Assembly (NCBI GenBank): GCA_011390535.1
Contig: JAABSF010000225.1
Coordinates: 1-5,362, forward strand
Length of the DNA: 5,362 bases
Reading direction: 5' to 3'
DNA from: Deltaproteobacteria bacterium
GTDB lineage: Bacteria > Myxococcota_A > Polyangia > HGW-17 > SLPX01
This document shows, in pieces, positions 1 through 5,362 of the stretch (position 1 is the first letter of the stretch; every line of letters begins with the position of its first letter). The translations under genes and the position numbers were made by a program. The notes beneath the pieces were generated by a model. It was not told the DNA's origin and made no database searches. It was given only the letters and a program-made list of their open reading frames with translations.

Positions 1-2
1 AA

Positions 3-1982
3 AGGATCGATGTTTTGTTGGATTCCATCCCTCCCATTTTGGATGTGAAAACGGATGGGGTAAATGTTTCGTTTAAAGGGTTTGATATGGTCACGGCCCG
101 TGATCGATTAAGATACAGCTACTGCCGCAGCGAGGGAAATTGGAGCGAGTATTCCTATACTTCAACCTTGTCTTATATGAATGCCCTTGGGTATGCGGGG
201 GCTTGTGGAGGTCGGCTGGGAGTGCGGGTAAAAGATGAGGCGGGAAATGTTGGTGAGTTTTGGTCCGAACCTAATACCTGGATGAGCACGGAGCCGGTGT
301 CCGTTTCTCCCGAAGGAGGCGACTCCGCCCGAGGTTGTTCAACCACCGGATCGCCGTCCGGGTTTTTGCCTTTGGTCTTTGCAATCCTGGCCTTACTGGG
401 GTTGAGCGTCCGCCGGAAATCGGTCTCCGCCGTCAATGAAGTAAAGCGAAACAAGGCTTCCACTTTTTTATCCTTGGTGTGTCTTATGGCCGCAGGGGTG
501 CTTCTGTCATCCGCGTGCAGTAAGAGTTCTCCCGGAGGAGAGAATAATAATAATACACTGTGTGAAGATGATGAGGATTGTATGCATATGTCTTGTCCCG
601 ACGGGCAGATTCCGACTTGTAAGTTCGGGCGCTGTGAATGTATAGACGATATCTTGTTCGGGCGTTTGGGCATGTATTCTTCTCTTGTGGTGGTGTCCGG
701 CCCGCAGGCTTATATTTCAGCTTATAACAGGTCATATGGGGACCTGATGGTGGGCAGGTTTTCACCCCCCGGGGTAGTGCCCAACCAGCCCTATTATCCG
801 GGAGATCACGGCTGGGAGTTCGTCGACGGAGTACCTGATGCGCCTGTAATGGTTCCCAACAGTGATGTCCGCGGAGGTATTCGAACAAAAGGGGAGAACG
901 TTGGAACTTACACTTCCATAGGGGTCAACTCTTCACGTCACCCAGTGGTGGCTTATCACGATGAGACTCATGGTGATCTGAAATTTGCTTGGTATGACGG
1001 CACCGATTGGCACAAGCACATGGTTGATGATGGTGGAAGCGATGATCCAGAGTTAGGGCGCGCCGGGCTTTACAACAAGATCATCATGCGAAAAAGCGAC
1101 AGAGCACCAGGGATTTTGTATATGGCACCGATGGTTTCATCCGCTGATCCGGATCAACCCATTCATTGTGAGCTTCGTTTTGCTCAGGCCAAAATGGAGA
1201 ATCCATCAACATATAACGATTGGATTGTTTATGTGATTGATAGAATAGCTGTGCAGTCCCAAGGCGACGATGAGAGCGTGACTTTGGATTGGGAGAAAGG
1301 AGTGGGAGTGCATCCTTCGGCTGCATTGGCACCGGATGGGACACTTGTAGTAGCTTACTTTGATTCTTTGAAAGGGAATCTCATGATGAGTGAGATGGTG
1401 GATGATGGGGAGGGTGTCGGCTACTTCAGCGAACCGGTCATAGTAGATGGTGAAGATGGGGACGGGAAGGACAACGGAAATGTGGGGTTATTTGTTTCGG
1501 TTGCTGTGGATCCCTCGGAGCCGGAGATATACCACTTTACTTACACCGACCCGGATCTGAATAATCTTTATTATTACAATACTGCAATGGAATCCCGCGA
1601 AGTAGTGGATGACGGTTATCGCATGGAAGAGAACGAAGAGACAGGGTTGCCCATGCCGGTGTTCCATCAAGTAGGTTGGGACGCGAAGCTGATTATGGGT
1701 GGTAATGGATCCACCATGATCTTTTATCAAGATAGCACTAATCATGAGCTGAGGTTAGCTCAGCGGGTGGATTACGATTCAGACTGGACTTTTCAGGTAA
1801 TCGCGGGAGGTAAAGATCCCTTCAATGGGGCTTATGGGTTTTCCATAAGTCTTTCAGTGGACGGGACGAGGGCTTTTGTATCATCATATGTGATAAACGA
1901 GCACGCCGAGCCCGATCTCCTGGGCAACGATCCTGAAAAATACTTTGTTGAGATCTTCGAAATTTCTCTTGGGCCCGGTTGA
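3..1982 (+). CDS. 5'-partial secreted protein: MYXO-CTERM-type tail fused in frame to a Cys-rich propeller-like lipoprotein
   Basis: The frame is open from the left edge to TGA at 1980-1982, so the true start lies outside the window; TTG at 15 is only the first start-like codon. Residues are counted from that TTG. Residues 1-90 look like an extracellular Ig-like or adhesin-type domain (VKDEAGNVG at 72-80). Residues 107-135 are a MYXO-CTERM-like tail: Gly-Cys, a hydrophobic stretch, then RRK. No stop follows. Instead a lipoprotein signal begins: VKRNK, hydrophobic 151-164, then SSAC with Cys168. A Cys-rich module follows (Cys 183, 189, 194, 202, 207, 209). Residues 230-626 contain about seven repeats of the type AYxDxxxGxLxxA...W...VDDG, suggesting a beta-propeller. 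Each half would normally be its own protein, cell-surface and lipid-anchored respectively. No ATG opens the second half in this frame. The binding target is unknown. The open frame is certain; whether it makes one protein is not. Confidence 0.75.
   Translation, partial: RIDVLLDSIPPILDVKTDGVNVSFKGFDMVTARDRLRYSYCRSEGNWSEYSYTSTLSYMNALGYAGACGGRLGVRVKDEAGNVGEFWSEPNTWMSTEPVSVSPEGGDSARGCSTTGSPSGFLPLVFAILALLGLSVRRKSVSAVNEVKRNKASTFLSLVCLMAAGVLLSSACSKSSPGGENNNNTLCEDDEDCMHMSCPDGQIPTCKFGRCECIDDILFGRLGMYSSLVVVSGPQAYISAYNRSYGDLMVGRFSPPGVVPNQPYYPGDHGWEFVDGVPDAPVMVPNSDVRGGIRTKGENVGTYTSIGVNSSRHPVVAYHDETHGDLKFAWYDGTDWHKHMVDDGGSDDPELGRAGLYNKIIMRKSDRAPGILYMAPMVSSADPDQPIHCELRFAQAKMENPSTYNDWIVYVIDRIAVQSQGDDESVTLDWEKGVGVHPSAALAPDGTLVVAYFDSLKGNLMMSEMVDDGEGVGYFSEPVIVDGEDGDGKDNGNVGLFVSVAVDPSEPEIYHFTYTDPDLNNLYYYNTAMESREVVDDGYRMEENEETGLPMPVFHQVGWDAKLIMGGNGSTMIFYQDSTNHELRLAQRVDYDSDWTFQVIAGGKDPFNGAYGFSISLSVDGTRAFVSSYVINEHAEPDLLGNDPEKYFVEIFEISLGPG
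333..419 (+). other. MYXO-CTERM-like C-terminal sorting signal
   Basis: This stretch encodes Gly-Cys-Ser-Thr-Thr-Gly, a Ser/Pro/Gly linker, about 15 hydrophobic residues (FLPLVFAILALLGL) and Arg-Arg-Lys. In myxobacteria, tails of this form sit at the extreme C-terminus. They are thought to be lipidated or processed near the Cys for surface anchoring, with removal of the hydrophobic and basic end by myxosortase-type membrane proteases. Here the tail lies internally in the open frame, which is the anomaly. The identification rests on the Gly-Cys / hydrophobic / Arg-rich pattern read by eye. Confidence 0.7.
436..518 (+). other. Lipoprotein signal peptide lacking an in-frame ATG
   Basis: In the main frame this encodes a basic n-region (VKRNK), a hydrophobic core (FLSLVCLMAAGVLL) and SSAC, with the lipid-accepting Cys at 516-518 followed by SKSSPGG. 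This is a good type II signal. The only ATG at the right place (436-438) is one frame off and reads Met-Lys-stop (TAA 442-444). One extra A in the AA run at 439-440 would turn it into Met-Lys-Val-Lys-Arg-Asn-Lys joined to the signal peptide. The alternative in-frame start, TTG at 402, has no clear Shine-Dalgarno sequence. This supports an originally separate lipoprotein gene starting at 436. Confidence 0.6.
561..641 (+). other. Small Cys-rich module of the lipoprotein
   Basis: This encodes six cysteines with spacing C-x5-C-x4-C-x7-C-x4-C-x-C within 27 residues, starting at CEDDEDC and ending at CEC. Acidic residues lie between the first two cysteines. The module sits just after the lipidated Cys and an Asn-rich linker, encoded partly by AAT repeats near 541-554. 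Short modules of this kind are common next to the lipobox in secreted myxobacterial proteins and are probably disulfide-stabilised. No catalytic role is evident. Confidence 0.55.
702..1892 (+). repeat. About seven degenerate propeller-like protein repeats
   Basis: The recurring protein pattern is a hydrophobic pair, then A/F-Y-x-D, a short polar turn, G/E-x-L, an aromatic or Ala, and later a Trp/Phe followed by V-D-D-G or similar. Copies by residue (from TTG 15): ISAYNRSYGDLMV (234), VVAYHDETHGDLKFA (311), an imperfect copy with CELRFAQ (385) and WIVYVIDR (403), VVAYFDSLKGNLMM (445), YHFTYTDPDLNNLYY (506), MIFYQDSTNHELRLAQ (568) and a partial last copy around AFVSSY (620). The repeats are diverged at the DNA level, so they are an old protein fold and not recent DNA duplication. 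The blade count of six or seven is uncertain. Confidence 0.55.
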
Positions 1983-1986
1983 TTTT

Positions 1987-3930
1987 TTAGTTAGCCGGTT
2001 TGCTTGCTGAGATCCAGGCTAAATTAGATGTGGATGGTCCGGGGACCCTGGTTTTTTCTTCTTCGATTTGAAAACCTGCAAAACGGAGTAGATCAGCGGC
2101 TTGATCAACGGTTGGGTTTCTATAGTGTTGAAACCGGTTGTTTTCGCATTTGGGGGGGGCTGCCAGAATTCCGAAGAGCACATCAGTGAGGAGATGGAAT
2201 TTTCCTCTTGGACGGATTACCCGAAAGACCTCTCTCGCCGCCGCCACGGGGTTACGAAAATGAGGCAAGCTGCGCACCGAGAGGACGCCGTCGAAAGTTC
2301 CCGCTGAGAATGGGAGATCTTCTGCTCGTGCAGAGAGAGCTTTGTGACGCAAAGCTCCTGTTTCGCACTTTTGTGTATTTTCGCTGGTGCCGGCTGCAGC
2401 TCTTGTTTGGAGAGATTTCTTGTCAGGATCGATTCCGATGAGGTGGAGTGAAGGTTTGGAATAGTTTGAGTATGGTGCGGTGCCGCAACCTAGATCCAGC
2501 CATTTGCCTTCAAGTTGTGAGATTAAGCTGCCAATCAAGCTCTCTGCTCGGGCTATCACATTATTTTTAAGGGTTACAAATATTTTTCCACAGGTATCTT
2601 TTTGGGGGCATGTTCGACAAAAGTCGGCGATCTGCATTTTGGTCACAGTATGAAACAGCTTCTCTCCGTGTGTGTTTTGAGATTCCTGGTCCAAAAGGTA
2701 GATTTGTTCCAACTGGTTTTTGGTATGATGCAAGGCGCGATTACCGAAGTCATGTGTTTTAGTCTGCCACAAATGCCACTCTTTTTTTTGGAAAGCGTAG
2801 AGAGAATCGAACGGGTGGGGCTTAGGAGCGATTTTACCATCATGAGCATTGCACTTTTTCGATCCTTCCATTTGCCGCTGTGGGCAGAAGTCGCCGATTT
2901 GGTCAAAGGAGGCTTCTTTTTGAAAGACTATGCTGTTTGATCTTTTTTCTATTATAGGCTTTAGCTCACTGTGACCATGACGACTCTCGTATGTGCGGTA
3001 CAAACCGGGACAATCATCCATTGAGCAGAGGTGGCAAACTGAATACCGTTTCCTGTGATTATCGTCGATGGGGTGAAGCGTATTTTCGAATGCTTCACTC
3101 ATGTATAAAAAGGAATCGGACCAAAGATCCATCACCCGGAACTCATATGGGGACATGAGGCACAACGGGAAACCCTCAAAGCCCACTTCTATACCGATGG
3201 ATTCCAGCTTAGGAGCCCAGTTTAGGAAAAAATATCGACATGCTGCAGCCTGATTGGAAATCCTGTTCTCTTGCGGGCGAAGATATTTTAAGGCGTTTCC
3301 TTCGGGCTCTAAAGCTGAGAGCTTGAACCTCAGCCTTGGATGAGCGCTTGATTGATTTATTCTTAAAGGTGCGGCCAAATACAAAAGGAGCTGAGCCATT
3401 TTATCCAGCTCAGCAGCCATAGCTTTAGTTAAAACGCTGTTGATGGTTATTAAAAGAGGTGATTCACTCTGTTTCAGCAAGACGCCTTTCAGTCCTTCGA
3501 TTGTTTGAGCAAATGCGCCGGGAACTCTCACCATGGCGTCATGAGTGGATGAGACAGCTCCTGCCAGGGACACCTGAATATATGTCAGGGACCGGCTGAG
3601 CAGTTTTCTGCGAAAACCCTTGTAGGCCAACATGCGGCCGTTGGTTATGAGCCCCATGCTTTTGGATGCTCTTTCAACCACCGCTACCAATTGAGGCAAA
3701 TCCTCCCTAATTGTAGGTTCTCCGCCGGAAAAAACTATGAGGTCAACACCGGCGGACACACACGCTTGGATTTTGGCCGATAACTCTTCGTGTGTGGCTT
3801 CAATGCCGGCGTGTGGCGCGGAGTGACAGAAAGAACAGGCATTGTTGCATTTATAGCCGACCTTTAAAAGAGCTTTCGTGGCGCGCTCAATCGACGCCGG
3901 CGTCATGTTCATTTTCTTGGATGTTGCCAT
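1987..3930 (-). CDS. Radical SAM protein fused to a class I SAM-dependent methyltransferase
   Basis: Residues are counted from ATG 3930 (647 aa). That start has GGGGAAG six bases upstream. An ATG at 3963 would add 11 residues but lacks a good site; ATGs at 3912 and 3906 are weaker. Residues 28-35 hold the radical SAM motif CNNACSFC (CxxxCxxC), and GGEP lies at 69-72. Cys257 (GFPLC) with C299-x2-C302-x4-C307 resembles a Twitch/SPASM-like auxiliary [4Fe-4S] site. Residues 340-450 are a linker with further cysteines (349, 360, 438, 441, 447). From about 475 comes a Rossmann methyltransferase: LDLGCGT (478-484), an acidic residue in GIDPD, AEDLPF (536-541) and FDGVLSVRSLPHF. The enzyme should be cytoplasmic and use SAM both as radical source and as methyl donor. 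The substrate is unknown; peptide or cofactor modification is possible. It overlaps the preceding lipoprotein gene by about 44 bases, which suggests translational coupling. Confidence 0.85.
   Translation of the reverse strand: MATSKKMNMTPASIERATKALLKVGYKCNNACSFCHSAPHAGIEATHEELSAKIQACVSAGVDLIVFSGGEPTIREDLPQLVAVVERASKSMGLITNGRMLAYKGFRRKLLSRSLTYIQVSLAGAVSSTHDAMVRVPGAFAQTIEGLKGVLLKQSESPLLITINSVLTKAMAAELDKMAQLLLYLAAPLRINQSSAHPRLRFKLSALEPEGNALKYLRPQENRISNQAAACRYFFLNWAPKLESIGIEVGFEGFPLCLMSPYEFRVMDLWSDSFLYMSEAFENTLHPIDDNHRKRYSVCHLCSMDDCPGLYRTYESRHGHSELKPIIEKRSNSIVFQKEASFDQIGDFCPQRQMEGSKKCNAHDGKIAPKPHPFDSLYAFQKKEWHLWQTKTHDFGNRALHHTKNQLEQIYLLDQESQNTHGEKLFHTVTKMQIADFCRTCPQKDTCGKIFVTLKNNVIARAESLIGSLISQLEGKWLDLGCGTAPYSNYSKPSLHLIGIDPDKKSLQTRAAAGTSENTQKCETGALRHKALSARAEDLPFSAGTFDGVLSVRSLPHFRNPVAAAREVFRVIRPRGKFHLLTDVLFGILAAPPKCENNRFQHYRNPTVDQAADLLRFAGFQIEEEKTRVPGPSTSNLAWISASKPAN
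2039..2057 (+). terminator. Possible intrinsic terminator for the plus-strand gene
   Basis: A short GC-rich hairpin, CCGGG-GAC-CCTGG with one G-U pair, is followed directly by six T and then CTTCTT. It lies about 57 bases after the TGA of the plus-strand frame. It is inside the 3' end of the convergent radical SAM gene, where the same bases are coding, so the structure may be fortuitous. The stem is short. Confidence 0.3.
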
Positions 3931-4159
3931 CCGAATCTTCCCCGGTGTCTTCGCCGGCGTCATTAGGTGCGTAACATCCCGGGGCCTCTGTATCAGGGCT
4001 TCCTATTTTGTGGCAGCACCCGTCATCTCTGCATTCGTAACCATCGGGGCATTCCCCGCTCTCTCCACAACGAAAGGCCACATCGGGGGTGTCGGGGTTG
4101 AAACATCCCGAAACCCCGAGTGCCGCCCAAAAAGCTGCGAGAAAAATTATTTTATTCAT
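3887..4159 (-). CDS. Small Cys-rich lipoprotein (90 aa)
   Basis: The signal peptide MNKIIFLAAFWAALGVSGC ends in a clear lipobox, VSGC, with the lipidated Cys at residue 19. Next comes a cysteine-dense module (CGESGECPDGYECRDDGCC) and one more Cys in GCYAP. The tail is acidic and built around Asp-Ala-Gly (NDAGED, HDAGVD). This is typical of secreted myxobacterial lipoproteins; no enzymatic motif is visible. ATG 4159 is chosen because GGAGG lies four bases upstream and it gives a compact signal peptide. An ATG at 4177, adding six residues (MIFGGY), is a possible alternative with a weaker GAGG. The gene begins 19 bases after the TPR gene, and its end overlaps the radical SAM gene. The acidic Cys-rich peptide could in principle be a partner or substrate of that enzyme, but nothing in the sequence proves it. 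Confidence 0.75.
   Translation of the reverse strand: MNKIIFLAAFWAALGVSGCFNPDTPDVAFRCGESGECPDGYECRDDGCCHKIGSPDTEAPGCYAPNDAGEDTGEDSDGNIQENEHDAGVD
3895..3963 (-). repeat. 12-bp direct repeat encoding Asp-Ala-Gly
   Basis: The 12-mer ATGACGCCGGCG (minus strand) occurs at 3952-3963 and again at 3895-3906. In the lipoprotein frame both copies encode Asp-Ala-Gly in the acidic tail. In the radical SAM frame both would read Met-Thr-Pro-Ala, which is why two Met-Thr-Pro-Ala starts appear there. The repeat probably arose by local expansion of the DAG-rich linker. Confidence 0.6.
3937..3943 (-). promoter_or_regulatory. Ribosome binding site deciding the radical SAM start
   Basis: On the minus strand GGGGAAG lies six bases before ATG 3930, inside the coding region of the upstream lipoprotein. 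The other Met codons (3963, 3912, 3906) have no comparable site, so 3930 is preferred. The placement inside the previous gene fits coupled translation. Confidence 0.5.
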
Positions 4160-4163
4160 GTAG

Positions 4164-4168
4164 CCTCC
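4164..4168 (-). promoter_or_regulatory. Ribosome binding site of the Cys-rich lipoprotein
   Basis: GGAGG on the minus strand, four bases before ATG 4159. It supports that start over the in-frame ATG at 4177. Confidence 0.6.
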
Positions 4169-4178
4169 GAAAATCATA

Positions 4179-5219
4179 TTAAAACCTCAACTCTAAAGAA
4201 CCTCCACCACCGTTCGATGAAACCATGGGACGAAAGGAGAGGTTGCTTTGTTTTATTATACTTTCCTTCTTTTTCTTTCGTCTGTTGAGGTAGTCCAACG
4301 TAAACAGCACTGTGGCACATGCCACCGTGGCAGCTGAAACTCCGGCGAATGTCCACGCAAGTTTTTCGAATAGCTCACCTTCTCTTTTGTAACGCTCGAA
4401 ATCTGACTTATAGTTCCCTTCATACGGCGCTCTCAAGTTGTCGTTTGGATCCACGCTCTTCGCCAAACGCTCCATATTGTCTTCAGAGTCTTCAACTTTC
4501 AGAGCGAAAACTCCTGTTATTGTCAACAGTACCGCGGTTGTACCCACCAGCGCCCAGGAGGCCAACTCCATCCGGGTGCGCTTGGGAGGTTCTTTCTTTT
4601 GCTCTGTTCCAAGTATGGGTTGCTTTGTTTTGTCGATTTTTCTTTGCGCTTGTTTTTCTTCTTTCTTGTCTTTTTGATTCTTATCATCTTTTTCCGGAGC
4701 TTGGATTTCAGAAGATGTTTTGGTTTTCTCTTCCGGGGCCTTTTGAGGGTCGGAGGTCTCCGTGTTGTTCTCTTTTGCTACGGGTTCACCTGATTCTTTG
4801 CTTTTCTCGGCGATCTTCTTTTCCAGCAGCTGTAGTTTTTCTTTCGTGAGCTTGACCCTGGCTTCGTTGCTTCCGGATTTTAGATATTCTTTATAATTGT
4901 GTATGGCGCTCTTGAGGACACCACCTCTCTCAAAGGCGTCTCCGGCTAAATACAAAAAAGCTGGTCGTGCATCTTTCTCATGGGCTTTCAAAAACTCTCG
5001 GGCCGCCTCTTCGTATTGTTTGTTTCTAAAATATGCTTCTGCTTTTCGATGGTGAAGCAGTGAATCGGCAGGGTCTTTTTTTTCTGTTTTGTCGGTTGTG
5101 GTTTCAGCACCGCTCTCCTGAGGATTGCTTTTTTCTTTTTCTTTTACAGGGGGTTCTTTTTCTCCTGATGTAGGTATGGAGAGGACAAAAATTGATAAAC
5201 AGAAAACAGCCGTGTTCAT
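4179..5219 (-). CDS. TPR-repeat envelope protein with a Lys/Glu-rich linker and two membrane segments
   Basis: 346 aa. Residues 1-18 form a short signal peptide or N-terminal membrane segment with no lipobox. After a charged linker come about two tetratricopeptide repeats (roughly 54-85 and 86-118; HHRKAEAYFRNKQYEEAARE is the first), then a short helical stretch to 145. Residues 146-213 are low complexity, rich in Lys, Glu, Gln and Ser. Two transmembrane helices follow, at 221-240 and 287-307, separated by a 46-residue charged loop. The C-terminus is basic, then GGGGSLELRF ending in Phe. TPRs mediate protein binding, so this is probably a scaffold in the cell envelope; no catalytic motif is seen. 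The start is firm: AGGAG lies six bases upstream. It is the first gene of the minus-strand cluster and ends 19 bases before the lipoprotein. The architecture resembles proteins common in myxobacteria whose function is mostly unknown. Confidence 0.8.
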   Translation of the reverse strand: MNTAVFCLSIFVLSIPTSGEKEPPVKEKEKSNPQESGAETTTDKTEKKDPADSLLHHRKAEAYFRNKQYEEAAREFLKAHEKDARPAFLYLAGDAFERGGVLKSAIHNYKEYLKSGSNEARVKLTKEKLQLLEKKIAEKSKESGEPVAKENNTETSDPQKAPEEKTKTSSEIQAPEKDDKNQKDKKEEKQAQRKIDKTKQPILGTEQKKEPPKRTRMELASWALVGTTAVLLTITGVFALKVEDSEDNMERLAKSVDPNDNLRAPYEGNYKSDFERYKREGELFEKLAWTFAGVSAATVACATVLFTLDYLNRRKKKKESIIKQSNLSFRPMVSSNGGGGSLELRF

Positions 5220-5225
5220 TTCCTT

Positions 5226-5230
5226 CTCCT
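5226..5230 (-). promoter_or_regulatory. Strong ribosome binding site of the TPR gene
   Basis: The minus strand reads AGGAG, then AAGGAA, then ATG 5219: a near-consensus Shine-Dalgarno with six-base spacing. It fixes the start of this gene. No convincing -35/-10 pair for the minus strand was found upstream of it within the window. Confidence 0.7.
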
Positions 5231-5319
5231 ATGTTTTTCCAATGCCTCATTAGGGCAGGGGAATTAAGGTGTGTGATGATTCCAAGTTTGCAAAAATCTG
5301 TTTCAGCATACGGTCAAGA

Positions 5320-5349
5320 TTGTAACCCGAAATATAACCCTGGTATAAT
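5320..5349 (+). promoter_or_regulatory. Extended -10 sigma-70-type promoter facing out of the window
   Basis: A perfect TATAAT at 5344-5349 is preceded by TGG, giving the extended -10 form TGnTATAAT. TTGTAA at 5320-5325 is a four-of-six match to the -35 box with an 18-base spacer. Transcription would run rightward off the window, divergent from the TPR cluster. A TAACCC motif is repeated at 5323-5328 and 5335-5340, in the -35/spacer region. The downstream gene is not visible. Confidence 0.45.
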
Positions 5350-5362
5350 TGGCCGTCGGGAA

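Noticed and set aside
173..888. Two long minus-strand open frames (166 and 134 codons) opposite the plus-strand gene
   Set aside because: They are antisense to the MYXO-CTERM/lipoprotein region, lack signal or domain features, and their composition is that of a shadow frame. The plus strand shows clear domain logic.
2101..2441. Small plus-strand open frames opposite the methyltransferase domain
   Set aside because: They are antisense to a conserved domain, have no good ribosome binding site and no recognisable protein features.
2643..2906. Alternative minus-strand frame (87 codons) within the radical SAM gene near an A8 tract, considered as a programmed frameshift product
   Set aside because: The main frame remains coherent across the tract and continues into a clear methyltransferase domain. 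The alternative frame has no recognisable motif and no supporting structure was seen.
4600..4830. Strongly pyrimidine-rich plus strand, considered as a triplex-forming or regulatory tract
   Set aside because: It is explained by AAA/GAA/GAG codons of the Lys/Glu-rich linker on the coding strand and is interrupted often; no mirror symmetry was noticed.
4319..4849. Plus-strand open frame of 176 codons, rich in Leu, Phe and Ser, resembling a membrane protein
   Set aside because: It is the antisense of the Lys/Glu-rich low-complexity linker of the TPR protein, whose purine-rich codons read as Phe/Leu/Ser on the other strand. The TPR gene has a strong ribosome binding site and a coherent architecture.
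5220..5362. Non-coding right edge examined for tRNA, riboswitch, attachment site or CRISPR repeat
   Set aside because: Apart from the ribosome binding site and the outward promoter, no cloverleaf, repeat array or long inverted repeat was seen.

Overview
The window looks like a chromosomal stretch from a myxobacterium-like organism (Myxococcota or a related former deltaproteobacterial group). Three things point there: a MYXO-CTERM-like sorting tail (Gly-Cys, hydrophobic stretch, Arg-Arg-Lys); cysteine-rich lipoproteins with Asp-Ala-Gly-rich linkers; and a TPR protein with two membrane segments that ends in Phe, an architecture common in that group. Base composition is moderate by eye, with many A/T-ending codons, so it is not a classical high-GC Myxococcus. 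It more likely comes from an uncultured or lower-GC lineage. No gene here matches a named gene well enough for a symbol.

Layout. The plus strand (3-1982) carries one open frame that enters from the left edge. It reads as two secreted proteins joined in frame: the end of a MYXO-CTERM-type surface protein, then, without a stop codon, a complete-looking lipoprotein with a signal peptide, a small Cys-rich domain and about seven propeller-like repeats. The minus strand carries a tight three-gene cluster read from right to left. It comprises a TPR/two-TM envelope protein (5219-4179), a 90-residue Cys-rich lipoprotein (4159-3887), and a large radical SAM protein fused to a class I methyltransferase (3930-1987). 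The last two genes overlap by about 44 bases, and the first two are 19 bases apart. The plus and minus genes converge with only 4 bases between their stop codons. The right edge (5220-5362) is non-coding. It holds the ribosome binding site of the TPR gene and a good extended -10 promoter on the plus strand that fires out of the window.

How the genes may work together (inference). The minus-strand cluster looks like one transcription unit that pairs two envelope proteins with a cytoplasmic enzyme. The enzyme has a radical SAM cluster, one likely auxiliary Fe-S site, a second unexplained cysteine cluster and a methyltransferase domain. This arrangement is the best candidate in the window for an undescribed modification system, but its substrate cannot be read from the sequence. 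The second strong point is the fused frame at 333-518, which is either a genuine two-part secreted protein or a one-base frame error.
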